64,000 nucleotides of DNA, from the NCBI GenBank assembly GCA_008638375.1, contig CM018052.1, positions 21,876,071-21,940,070 on the forward strand. The letters are read 5' to 3'. The notes under the pieces are model-generated. The model had not been told where the DNA came from, searched no databases, and saw only the letters and a program-made list of their open reading frames with translations. The DNA is from Nyssa sinensis (Eukaryota; Streptophyta; Magnoliopsida; Cornales; Nyssaceae). Shown piece after piece: positions 47,649 to 59,279 of the stretch. The position numbers and the translations under genes were made by a program. Positions within the stretch are counted from its first letter, which is position 1. Each line of letters begins with the position of its first letter.

Positions 47649-50323
47649 TGTCACGCCTCGAATTTCCACGAACCCAAGGAGTGAGTGAAAACAATAAAGA
47701 AAGGAAACAAAAGACAATCTAAATGGATTCAATTAAACATGCATTCAATTCTTCAACATATAAACACGTAAAATACATTCGATAGATATATTATTCACAT
47801 CAGTTATGGGCTTAAGCCCTTACATCTCAAAACGTGCCCCAAGGGCCAAATATGCTTCTAAATCCTTTTCTCTTCTTTTTGTCAAGATCTCATCAAATCT
47901 CACGTAGCAGGAACGTCATCTGTAATATGTTGTCCCATGAATGGGTCAGCTCAACTGCTGGTATAATATAATGCTAATGTAAGGAACAAAATCAAGGCGT
48001 GGCATGTGCAAGTGTACATTTATTTCTACATGTCGTTCAAATCATTCATACAATGTAATGACAATGTGCATGACGCACCCATGTAAACTCTATGCCACAC
48101 CTATGTCTCGGTTTCACAGATCACCCCTGATGGTCACTCGAGTACCACACCTATTTCACGGACCACTCCCATCGAATCAAGCAGGCACCAATACACTGGC
48201 CAAATTTTGGGTTTTTCACCACAGGATCTATACTCTCATAATACATAGCACCATGTGCTCAACCTACACTATGTTTTCAAGGAATCACACCATGCCAATA
48301 TGCTTTGATTCCACCATGCAACAATGCAATCTCATCAAAGCCTTTCATTCATACTTGAAGCATGCTTAAAACAATAACATTATATTTAGACCAGTAATGG
48401 CATTCGAATCACACAATTCCTTCCACATGTATGCATGCTATTCACAATCAATTTAGACACATACTCAAATCACATATTTACAATCTTAACAACTCTCCAA
48501 GAATATAAATCATGTACAGTACTAATACATGGAACAAATCATAACTCCAAAGAACACCCAAGCACATAAACAATCAACTCTAGGTTTTGTCTCAAAGCAA
48601 ACTTTTCTTATGTGATCGTCTAGCATCAAACAAACATATGATTCAATCAATCAACATACAAATTATTCCTAAACTTAATCCTATTCCTTACTTATCAAAA
48701 TATCATTCCTGATGGGTTGATCTCAACCCTAAGAAACTGTGCTCGCGGTGTAGCCGAACTAATCAATGAATATGCAGTCCCTCTTTACTGTCTCTAACCG
48801 GAAGGTCTAGACTGCCTTCTCCTTGCCCTTCGGTGTTCCTAAAATCATTGTGATACAACTCAGTTTATCTCTACTTAAATTATGCTATTCATCAAATTTT
48901 ATGTTTTTATATCATGAGTTCCTATTTCACTAGAATAAACTTACCATTAGGTCCGGAACGTCGAACAAAGTCGATTTAGGCTTTTGCGAAATTCAATTCG
49001 GGCATCTGTACTAAGAAAGGTAAAATAATAATTTTTTCATTCTTGTCCCGGACCTTATCGTGGTCCTCAAAATATTCCATATATCTTATATATAATTTTC
49101 TTAGTTTTTTGGACTTTATTTGGTATTTGCTTTTGATCATCAGGACACATCGGTCATTTCTTATTTTATACGTTGACTGTTCGGAAGTCTTAATTGTACT
49201 TAGGACAATTTATTAGATCAAAATGGCCTTTATTTGGTGTCTACTTTGCACCTACCATGCTTACGGGCATTTTGGTCATTTTACGTTCTGTGAAATTCTG
49301 TCCTCAATTCGATATTTAATCATGTGTACAGTTTTATGAGTATCTGGGCTTCTATCGGTATCAATTTCGTCTCATTTGGACTTCATTTGGACTTCAAATA
49401 GCATCAGGGGCATTTTGATAATTTCACATGTTGTATAGCTAAATTTTTCGCAACCTTAGTTCACAAAACGGACCTCACTATTAGGTTCAAAATGTCCGAC
49501 ATAGTTAAATTGGACTATCTTTTATGTTTAATTAGTCCTAGGTACCATTAGGGGCAGTACAGTCATTTACCATTTGCGTGTCTTTATTTTTCGAGACTTA
49601 ATTTTCTAAATCGGACTCCACCGTTGAGTTCGAAATGCCTGAAATAGTAAAAATACACAATTTATTTATTTTATTTGGACTTCGTTTGACCTATTAAATG
49701 TCCAAGGGTAAAATAGTAATTTTACCTAATTAATAAAGTAATTAAATAATTTATTTTATTATTTATTTATTTTCAGGGGCTTATTTAAATAAATTTCTCA
49801 AAATTTGGGCCATAACTAAATTTCTCAAAACTGTTGGGGTCAAACTATAAATAACCAAAGTTTTGGTTTTATTTATTTTAATTAAAGCTTGAACTAGTGG
49901 GTTTAGTAACTTAAACCCTAGACCGGACTGGCAGCATTGTGAACCAACCGGTTCACCAGACCATATAGAACCGGAATAGCATAATCCTATTATACCCCTT
50001 ATCCACGGTTTGGTCTAACCCCAGATTCAATTTTCCAAATTTTTAATTCCTTATAACTGCAACCCAACAAGCCCATTTCAATTTTAAACTTTTAAACCCA
50101 ACGACGACGTTTCATTAATGCGGTGGCCATCCCACAATTCAACACGTGTCTGAGTTGACACGTTCGGTCTGAGCGAGTTGGGCGAATTGACTCGATCGAC
50201 TCGTCGTCTTCTTCATCGCATAGGTTACTATAGCCCTAGTTCACTGTTTCCATTTTTTTCCAATTTCGTGGATTGGAGGGTTGTTTCTTCCTCTGCTTTT
50301 GGGTGGTACAAGCTACTGGGGGG
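47649..50323 (-). mobile_element. Chimeric solo LTR, part 1 (3' side in sense)
   Basis: Starts TGTCACGCCTCGAATTTCC and resembles family A LTRs to about 49030. From there to 50323 it matches family B in reverse complement (for example 49040-49180 against 2100-1940, and 50150-50215 against about 830-775). It is interrupted at 50324 by another element, resumes at 61848 and ends TTTACA at 63059. GTTAT on both outer sides shows that the whole is one LTR of about 3.9 kb. Confidence 0.9.
50319..50323. repeat. Left target-site duplication GGGGG
   Basis: Five G before the LTR start at 50324; matched at 61843-61847. Confidence 0.85.
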
Positions 50324-51659
50324 TGTCACGCCCCGAATTCCTGACTGAAACCCGAGGTGCGACTGACGAACAGAAAGTAAATAAAATAAAAGATAATTAA
50401 ATAGATTTACGAATTTATGACAAATTAAATAGAGTTCTTTAATTTTCTTAAAATTTCGACAGAACCTCCTTTGTTTTTCAAGCCTTTTTCCCCCTGATAA
50501 TCACAATGCATCATATATATACAAACAGATCACAATCTATCCTCACTCGATGGCCACAAATCTCACAGAATTTAAATGTGCATCGTCTAATTATACAATC
50601 CATCATATATACAGCTACAATTAAACTTAAGAATCATTGACTCCCAATTCATTACAGTATACAAATATCATCTCCATTTTTTTTTCTTTCCACAATATAC
50701 AAATTTTCTACAAGACAAGAAGGAAATAAAGTAAGGAGTAATCTCAACGGAATTGACTAGACATGCATCATTTCCCATCAATACATATAGAAACATAAAA
50801 TACATCTCACAACTACATTGTTCATAGGTTATTCGGGCTTAAGCCCTTACATCAGAAAACATAAGTCCCGTGGGCCAAAATACACCAAGTGTTCCATCCT
50901 ATCGAGGTATCACTAGGTCTCAGGTAGCTGGGCATCCTCATCTGTAATGTATGTCCCACGAATGGTCAGCTCAACTGCTGGTATAATGTGATGCTAATGC
51001 AAGAAATAAAGCTAAGGCGTGACATGTGCAAAGTGTACATTTATCTCTAAATGCTTCTCAAACACAATGCAATGAAAATATGCATGACGCACCCATGCAC
51101 TCGATGCCACACCCATGTCTCCTTTACGGTCCTTCCCCTGATGGTCCGGAGTACCAATTCCCTTTACGGGCCGCCCCCCGATGGATCAGGAACCAATGCA
51201 ATGGCCAATTTTTGATTTTTCACCACAGGATCTACACCCTCATAATGCATAGCACCACGTGCTCAACTCACACCATGTGTCCAAGGAATTCACCCTATGC
51301 CAATATGCTTCGAATGCGGCACACAATGACGTAATCTTAATAAGGCATGCTTTTAATGAAATATCACATTTGGAGTATCAATAATAATCAAAGCATCAAC
51401 TCATTTCATGTAATCGTATATCTCATGCATTCATACATCATAGTTCATGTGTCGTCCCATTACTAAACTCTAAAAGAACGCAAGTAACACATAAGCATGT
51501 GAACAACCAACTCTAAGGTATCAAGCAAATACATTCCAAATAAACACATAAGTTATTCCAATTATTCACAGAATATTCCTAACTTAACTTCATTTCTAAC
51601 ATTAGCAAAACACCATACCTGATAGGGTTGGTCACAACCCTACTAAGCTGTGTCCACTA

Positions 51660-53640
51660 CGTAGTCCAATCAACTGATGAATGACTCAGTCCTCCTACTG
51701 TAGCTGTTTAGAGAGTTTGAGGTTAATCTTTAGTCCATGTTTCAGGAGTCGAAGAAAACACATCGGCAGGTTGATCGAGTCGGCCAACTATTTTAAATCC
51801 AGTTTCATCAGCTTCTTCAGCCTTGACCCCATACTCAAATTGGATAATCGAATTACTACATACCTTCCTCACCGTGCCATCGTAACAGATAACAACATCA
51901 CGAAGGATGGCCATTAAGTTTTTTGAATAAAGTTCTAGACTCAGTGAACCCTCTAGAGAACGGACAATAGCTTCTCTGCTTGAAATTGAGTGAGCCATCT
52001 TCCAACTGTAACTTTTCCAACCAGGTTGCAATTCCAGCAAATTCCTCATGTGAATTAGTCCCCTCAATCATCCATCCAATTCTAATCACAATCCGTCCTT
52101 TCCAAGCCACTGATTCAACCCATGAACACCAGCCGCAGAATCTGATCAACAAATCCACTCCAAATTTACATCAACAAGACTAGTATTTAAATTTCTCACT
52201 AAACTCAGTCCATCTTGTTATCCCAATCAATAACAACAACAGTCCACCATAACAACAAAGCTCCAAATCATTGCCTCTATGCCTAATTCCAATAGCAGTA
52301 GCAGTTGACAGTGCATATAAACAATCACGGCAACATCTAATCACTTTATCCAAACCCAATAGGTCACCTCTTATTATAGCAGCAATTGTTTTACACAATT
52401 TCATATCTTTCAGTTGTTCGTAGCACCACCAACTGAGCCTCCAATAGAGTCCATCAAAAACAGGGCAATATTCACCAATGTTGAATCTTTCCAACTACCT
52501 AAACTAATCCTGTTCTATTTCTGGGGTGATGGCTCTCAAGGGAATGTGTCACCCTAATTCTGTATGGCTTCATTGGGTGATCCTACCAGTAGTTGTGACC
52601 TATCACCAAGCATCTCTCCATTTTGAGGAGGCATTGTTCCAACTTTACCGTTAAATCAGTAAAAATACCATGAAGAAACTTAATCTCTTCTCCATACCAC
52701 AGAAGGTTATGACCACTTTTATGAACTGAAATCGGGATGAGACTCCTTAAACCAACCTGCTCAATAATCCCCAAAATGTTTAACCAACAAGATTTGGTGA
52801 TTCTACTACTTAAATTATCATTCTCCTGAGATAACAAAGTGACAAGCTGAATCAAATCAGGAAAAACAGTCAACATGCAGTCGTTCTAATGCACCTGTCC
52901 ATCTCCAGCTTTGCCAACCACAATAGCAAACTATGAAACACCAGTAGATCTCAGATTATCATTATCTAAAATGAACAGAAATCTAAATCACCAATAGACC
53001 TGTTGCACCTAAAAGACTGTTGCCCACATTCGAACCGTTACCAGTCACAACACTCTTTAGATTAACAGCCATCAACCGAGCAGATTCCTATAGCATCAAG
53101 CTAGTTGATTTCTCTAAAATGCCTCTAAAAGAACCCCCATTCCTGCACTGTCACGCTCATCACGGCCAATTGATTACCAATGGACTGAAGTCTTCAACAT
53201 CTAGACCAAGTTCCTGTTCTCTCAAAACCAATTGTTCAGAACAAATCTCTATGAACAGCCCCTGTCACTGCTCCAACACTACACCAATAAATACATATCT
53301 CTACGTACATCCTCCTAAAAATCTGCAGCAACCAACCCATTCAAATCAATCAACCACTGTGCTTCCGTCTGTCCTCCATCTCCACAAAATCGCAACATCA
53401 ACAACTCTAAATTACGCCCCAACATTACAAACCCACCAAAACACCATCGCACCGCTACACAACACAACAAATACATACACTGACCTGCTCAATCACACTT
53501 TCATGGACCCATTCAGCCGCAAAGATCCCAGCCCCGAGATCTAACAAAGTCACGATCATCGGACTGGAAATCAAGCTTGGAGATTTCTTGATTCACGGAC
53601 GAACCGAAGGGAAGATCAATCGCCCCCTTGCCTCGATTCC
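51660..53640 (-). other. Foreign segment inside LTR (copy 1)
   Basis: Similarity to related LTRs stops near 51660 and only low-complexity LTR start sequence resumes near 53640. The sequence is less AT-rich than the flanks and reads on the minus strand as broken gene-like DNA: an NRPE1-like stretch at 51819-52000 and two unidentified frames (52180-52494, 52583-52876). The same segment lies in the other LTR at about 59280-61260, so it was present before the element last moved. Confidence 0.7.
51819..52000 (-). pseudogene. NRPE1-like (Pol V largest subunit) fragment, copy 1
   Basis: Minus-strand reading gives HSISSREAIVRS, then a short out-of-frame stretch, then KNLMAILRDVVICYDGTVR and VCSNSIIQFEYGVKA. 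YDGTVRN is the block shared by largest subunits of nuclear RNA polymerases near the trigger loop; the surrounding residues fit the plant Pol V subunit NRPE1 better than Pol II or Pol IV as I know them. Only about 60 codons are recognisable. Relative to copy 2 it has a one-base loss and shares a one-base gain, which together restore the frame. It is sense to the element. Assignment is from recalled family features, not a search. Confidence 0.7.
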
Positions 53641-54223
53641 TCGTCTCCGTCTCCGTCGACAATAACCCCGGTGGCATACGAAACTCGGCATGTATTAGGT
53701 GTCGTCCCCACCTCCATCACCACCCCTGCGCGAACTCCCCCCTTTCCTTCTCTCTTCCCTTTTCTCCCCTTTTCTTTTCCCCTGTTCTGCCGTTCTCCCT
53801 CACCCGAGACTTGCACCGCCCCTTCCTTCACTTTTCTTTTTTTTCTTTTTCTTTTCTTTCCTTTTTCTCTACTTTCTTTTCTTTGTTTCTTCTTTGATTT
53901 ATTTTCTACCACATATATATATACATATGCACACACACATATATATATATATGTATATAAAATACTTTACATTTTTTTTTATATATACTATTATACATAT
54001 TTTATTTTATTTTTCAAATGTATTAATTATGAATGTCAATAAAGTTGGCATAAAGTCGGCTCAGTATCTGTATTATTTGTTTTATCATCTCTGGGTGTCC
54101 GTTCGCGTCTTATGTCATTTTTATTTTTTTATTTTTTTCAAAATTTAAGTTAATTAGGAATTAAGGACATTCACATAGTGTTCTAAAAAAAAAAAATTTA
54201 TTCCAAATTTTTGAATCTTTACA

Positions 54224-54236
54224 TCCTTCCCTCCTT
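54224..54236 (-). promoter_or_regulatory. Polypurine tract
   Basis: AAGGAGGGAAGGA on the minus strand next to the 3' LTR. Confidence 0.9.
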
Positions 54237-54240
54237 AAAG

Positions 54241-54259
54241 AAATTTCGTCCCGAAATTT
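54241..54259. repeat. Conserved hairpin next to polypurine tract
   Basis: AAATTTCG, TCC, CGAAATTT, identical to 13592-13610 and 35243-35261. Confidence 0.85.
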
Positions 54260-55569
54260 AAAATTATGCATCTCCTTGACAAAATAATAAAAGATCAATT
54301 CAAAATGCATTGTAACACGGAGAGGTGCAGCCTTACCTATGGATCACTCACCTCTCCCTCAACCAGGCAATGTGGGACGTAACTTTAATCCTTCTTTCAC
54401 TCCCCCAGCAAGGCTCCGCCTCTTGGAAAGAGTAGTCCCTCGGAACGGCACCACACTTCTGTTGTTAGGGTCTGGTCTTGATCGCATTTGTAACGGCTCA
54501 CTCCTCATGGCACAACACATAATGAAATCCTCAAACACGCTGGCTCACATGTCAATTTTTCCAAATCTATCCAAGCATCATTACCCACCTCAATAACTTA
54601 ACACAATAATAAAAATAAAGGAAAGTCCTTACTGCTCACAAGGATGCCTCAAAGTCTTTCACATACTTGCTGGCCAGCTAACTAATCTCAAATCAAATCA
54701 TGAAATCATCTAATAATTCACCACAATGGCATCAATACATCGCCCGTATCTCAATGTAACTCAATAATCCAATCTTCTTCAAGTACTATATTCACCCACA
54801 AGACATCAATACCATAATCTTAAAATAAGGTCATCATCGTCCACCCTAATCTATATATAACCGAGACTAAGTGTCATGCATCAATAAAATTAGCCTATTC
54901 ATTTCAAGCCTATATGTGTTAACTAAACATTCGAATGAAGGCAACATAGTCTATGCATTCTAAATACAAAATTTAAAACAACATATCAAGGCTCGATAAA
55001 GACAAAATATTAGAGGAGGTAAAAAGAATATCTCAATTCCTTCTAAGATTGTTTCAACTCATCATTGTTCTAGTCAACATCTCAAATAAAGTCTCATAAC
55101 AATAGAGATTCTCAGTGAAATTCGTCACTAATTCCAACTATGAATATACGTCAATCCTTAATCACATGTACCCAAAACACATGTATATATAAATAGAATA
55201 AACAAACAACATTCAGTGTCTAACACGTAGCTTACCACATCAGCACCCAAGTATAAAATCCATCCAAGAATATAAATATACATAAATAAGCACACCACCT
55301 GACACACAGGTAATTTGGTATACAACCAACCCTATGGATATAGCCTATATCACAGACAACGAGTTCAAATTCTACTTTTTTTTATTTCACTTAGCCTACT
55401 ACGTAGATATAAACATCCAGTCTCAGCTCCTCACTAAACAAGCATACCACACGTCATACACATTTCACATCCTAAAACAACAGTACTTACCCAATCATGT
55501 AATCCCAACCAGTCCAATTAAGTCGAGGTCTAACCTCTCCCATCTCATAACGAAGTCCACCCCAGAAGG
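54260..55569 (-). other. Noncoding 3' internal region
   Basis: First ~240 bp align with 35270-35500. The rest is AT-rich with no credible reading frame. Confidence 0.7.
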
Positions 55570-55815
55570 ATCCACGGACACCCCGTGAAATAAAGAAAAC
55601 ATCTCCCTCAGGAGTACACACTGTCACTCTCTTCCTGTAGTAGTCTATACTCGCCCAAAAATGTAAATAACCGATCTATCCTCAATATAATACCAAAATT
55701 AGACACGTCAGGTAGAATAAAGTCAAAAGAAGGGATGTAACCAGTTATCTCTACCAAGCAACATCTACAGATCCTTATTAGTATCCCACCATCTCAACTG
55801 GTGAACCCTACGATG
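55570..55815 (-). pseudogene. Aspartic protease relic
   Basis: Minus-strand reading gives ILIRICRCCLVEITGY, SFDFILPDVSNFGIIL, IDRLFTF, which parallels VLTRICRDCSIEIADR and FDVILGMDWLFTY of the Tekay protease (16600-16850). The catalytic Asp-Ser-Gly part is not recognisable and stops are present at both ends. It shows that this element descends from a Tekay-type element with pol. Confidence 0.75.
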
Positions 55816-57029
55816 GTGGAACAACGCGATCATCGCAAGCCCCTGAATAAAGTAAAATCTCCCAAGTGCAATATTCATTATCCAAATCCAGACAACATAA
55901 ACATTTATAACTTTATCCCAACCAATCAGATTCATTCACAACCTTTACCCCCATATTTCTAAATGACAAGTGAGAACCACCATTCACTTATAAGGCGTAT
56001 AACAATCCAAGCTGTTAAGTCCTAGTGTCTCAACCACACTATTTTCACCATAATGACATTCACAAAACTGCATCTCAGACACAAGATTCATGTTCAAGAA
56101 ATTCATATCACCCGACCCTTAACTCGATATACAATTTCCTCCAAAACAACAATCAATGCTTACCCCTCATTCAATCATGATTCTGAAATCAACCTTATAA
56201 ACTAAGTTCATAATTGACCCCTCAATTTGGTCCAATTCATACAACTCATTATTTTTCACAAAGCCTGCATTCATAAGTTCATTAAATCAACTCGCTATTC
56301 TCATCACATCTAGTATCGATCATCTCATAAAACTAGGTAAGACAATAACATTCATCACTAGGCTACCCCCACAGTCCACCACAATATAATTAATCTCAAT
56401 TAAATAAGGAAATCATCACAACCCCTAACTTTTAGATTCGCCTTCGTATTCCAATTCAATACTCATCCTAAGCACGAAATCAATATTTTATTACATCATA
56501 ATCTGGATTAATCCACAACAATAGTTTCCAAATCCCTCATGTCCACACAATTCTCCTTAGACAAAAGATTATCAATTATCGCCTGACAATCTAACACATC
56601 TTACAAACCACTTGCTTAATCAATACTTATATAACTCAAGTCAATCATCTCCACCCGTTGGTCACATTAAACAATGAACATTGATTTCTAACACAGCCTT
56701 TTGCAATGAAGGAATTCATTTAAACAATGTAACATTCACACTCTCAAGTCACGCTAGTATTCAACTAGCCCACCAACACTCAACCCTAAGCGAATGATAT
56801 CCAAAAATAATGCATTTTTCCACAAAAGGGTTTACCACAAGGACACCTTTAAAATTTTAGGTACAACACTCTGAGTATCTACTGTCCAGCCCATACACGA
56901 GAATCTTTATAAGTTTAAATTTTTATTTTAGCATTTTAAGGTCTTATGTGTCTTTTTATTTATGGTTCTGTACTTCATTGGCATGTGTTCAATTAAGGCT
57001 TTTATAATTCTTCCATTATTTCTTACTTA

Positions 57030-57170
57030 TATAGCTAGGTGATAACCCTTCATGATCACAACTCCTTTTGTTACTGGCTGATGGGGCGCCATCCATCAAC
57101 TGTAACGTAAGACCTGAGACCAATCCAATCTGTATAAATATCATAGTCATAGTACTATAATCCATGAATA
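57030..57170 (-). promoter_or_regulatory. Highly conserved leader block with GGCGCC-loop hairpin (copy 2)
   Basis: Near-identical to 44056-44195. The hairpin at 57079-57098 (sense TGATGG, AT, GGCGCC, CCATCA) is unchanged base for base. It lies about 830 nt downstream of the primer site in sense direction. Proposed packaging/dimerisation signal; inference only. Confidence 0.55.
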
Positions 57171-57227
57171 TCGGGTACTAACCTAGCATTCATATACATA
57201 TATATAATAACACAACCAACCGGATAG

Positions 57228-57340
57228 ATAACTAGGTCTACTGTCTATCTCATAAATAACTAGGCATACCGCCTACCATATAGATAACTAAGTGCACAAC
57301 CCATACCTCAAACAACTAGGCATAAAGCCTATCCCACAAA
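57228..57340. repeat. 28-bp tandem repeat, 4 copies
   Basis: Units begin at 57228, 57256, 57284 and 57312 with ATAACTAGG-type starts; same family as 44353-44492. Confidence 0.9.
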
Positions 57341-57926
57341 ATATACAGTCTATCACATAGACATGTGTTTCTAACCTTAGTCAACTATTAAATCGAACAA
57401 TCACCCACTTTCAGTCAATCAAGAAACCAAGTATAGCGCATACCCGTGCATACTAATGCAACACGTGCATTCAAAACATACCACCCAACTAGTCCAAATA
57501 ACTAAAGACCTAAACTTCTCCCCATGTTCCAAAACATTAGATCACACATCACGTTATCAGACACGGTCATACCAATATACATATCGTCCATATCATACAC
57601 CACACTACATCAAGTCACGTAATCACGCATCATAGTATATCATCAACTAACACATAATCGTAACAAGTCATGCTCCCAATAAAATAATCACAAAACACCT
57701 AAATCCTACCACATACCATCGACAGCTTATACTAAGTCAAATGTTCTCCTCAAAGGTCCCATGGTGTTCAACAACACCTATCATCGCCAAGTATTCTCAA
57801 ATTTGAAATCTAATACTTAACTGTCAAAGTCCACACATTATACAAGGTTTATACAAACTCCGAACCATACGTCATAATCCTATTGTGTTCAATAACACCC
57901 CACAGTCTCTAGGTATTCGAACCTAT

Positions 57927-57938
57927 GCTCCGATACCA
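57927..57938 (-). promoter_or_regulatory. Primer binding site, one mismatch to tRNA-iMet
   Basis: Minus strand TGGTATCGGAGC, one base different from the standard TGGTATCAGAGC, three bases from the 5' LTR. Confidence 0.85.
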
Positions 57939-59279
57939 CGTTGTCACGCCCCGAATTCCTGACCGAAACCCGAGGTGCGACTGACGAACAGAAAGTAAAT
58001 AAAATAAAAGATAATTAAATAGATTTACGAATTTACAACAAATTAAATAAAGTTCTTTAATTTTCTTAAAATTTTGGCAAAACCTTCTTTGTTTTTCGAG
58101 CCTTTTTCCCCCTGATAATCACAATGCATCATATATATATACAAACAGATCACAATCCATCCTCACTCGATGGCCACAAATCTCACAGAATTTAAATGTG
58201 CATCGTCTAATTATACAATCCATCATATATACAGCTACACTTAAACTTAAGAATCATCGACTCCCAATTCATTACACTATACCAATATCATCTCCATTTT
58301 TTTTTCTTTCCACAATATACAAATTTTCTACAAGACAAGAAGGAAAAAAAGTAAGGAGTAATCTCAACGGAATTGACTAGACATGCATCATTTCCCATCA
58401 ATACATATAGAAACATAAAATACATCTCACAACTACATTGTTCATAGGTCAATCGGGCTTAAGTCCTTACATCACAAAACATAAGTCCTGTGGGCCAAAA
58501 CACACCAAGTGTTCCATCCTATCGAGGTATCACTAGGTCTCAAGTAGCTGGGCATCCTCATCTGTAATGTATGTCCCACGAATGGGTCAGCTCAACTGCT
58601 GGTATAATGTGATGCTAATGCAAGAAATAAAGCTAAGGCGTGACATGTGCAAAATGTACATTTATCTCTAAATGCTTCTCAAACACAATGCAATGAAAAT
58701 ATGCATGACGCACCCATGCACTCGATGCCACACCCATGTCTCCTTTACGGGCCTTCCCCCGATGGTCCGGAGTACCAATTCCTTTTACGGGCCGCCCCCC
58801 GATGGATCAAGAATCAATACAATGGCCAATTTTGCATTTTTCACCACAGGATCTACACCCTCATAATGCATAGCACCACGTGCTTAACTCACGCCATGTG
58901 TCCAAGGAATTCACCCTATCCCAATATGCTTCGAATGCGGCACAGAATGACGTAATCTCAATAAGGCATGCTTTTAATGAAATATCACATTTAGAGTATC
59001 AATAATAATCAAAGCATCAACTCATTTCATGTAATCGTATATCTCATGCAATCATATATCATAGTTCATGTGTCTTCCCATTACTAAACTCTAAAAGAAC
59101 GCAAGTAACACATAAGCATGTGAACAACCAACTCCAAGGTATCAAGCAAATACATTCCAAATAAACACATAAGTTATTCCAATTATTCATAAAATATTCC
59201 TAACTTAACTTCATTTCTAACAATAGCAAAACACCATACCTGATAGGGTTGGTCACAACCCTATTAAGTTGTGTCCACT

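Larger units (their letters stand above)
50324..54223 (-). repeat. 3' LTR (3900 bp)
   Basis: Starts TGTCACGCCCCGAATTCCTG, ends TCTTTACA before the polypurine tract. 50400-50740 is an extra segment also seen (reverse) in the divergent LTR near 9850; 50760-51650 matches the solo LTR at 23410; about 51660-53640 is the foreign segment; 53640-54223 is the usual pyrimidine- and TA-rich sense start. Confidence 0.93.
55816..57926 (-). other. Noncoding internal region and leader
   Basis: No gag can be read. From about 56590 on it aligns with the leader at 43605-44812, including the conserved block and the 28-bp repeats. Confidence 0.7.

Noticed and set aside
52180..52876. Two minus-strand frames (104 and 97 codons) in the foreign segment
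   Set aside because: They look more protein-like than background but I recognise no family, and the second LTR copy shortens both. Noted under the segment, not called as genes.
53020..53544. 174-codon + strand frame, kept in the other LTR (60741-61166)
   Set aside because: Conservation follows from LTR duplication. The sequence is Thr/Asn/His-rich low complexity, antisense to the element, and the second copy is shorter with no motif.
53671..54148. Phe/Tyr-rich frames of 89-149 codons
   Set aside because: Pyrimidine-rich and TA-rich LTR start read as protein; no codon or family support.
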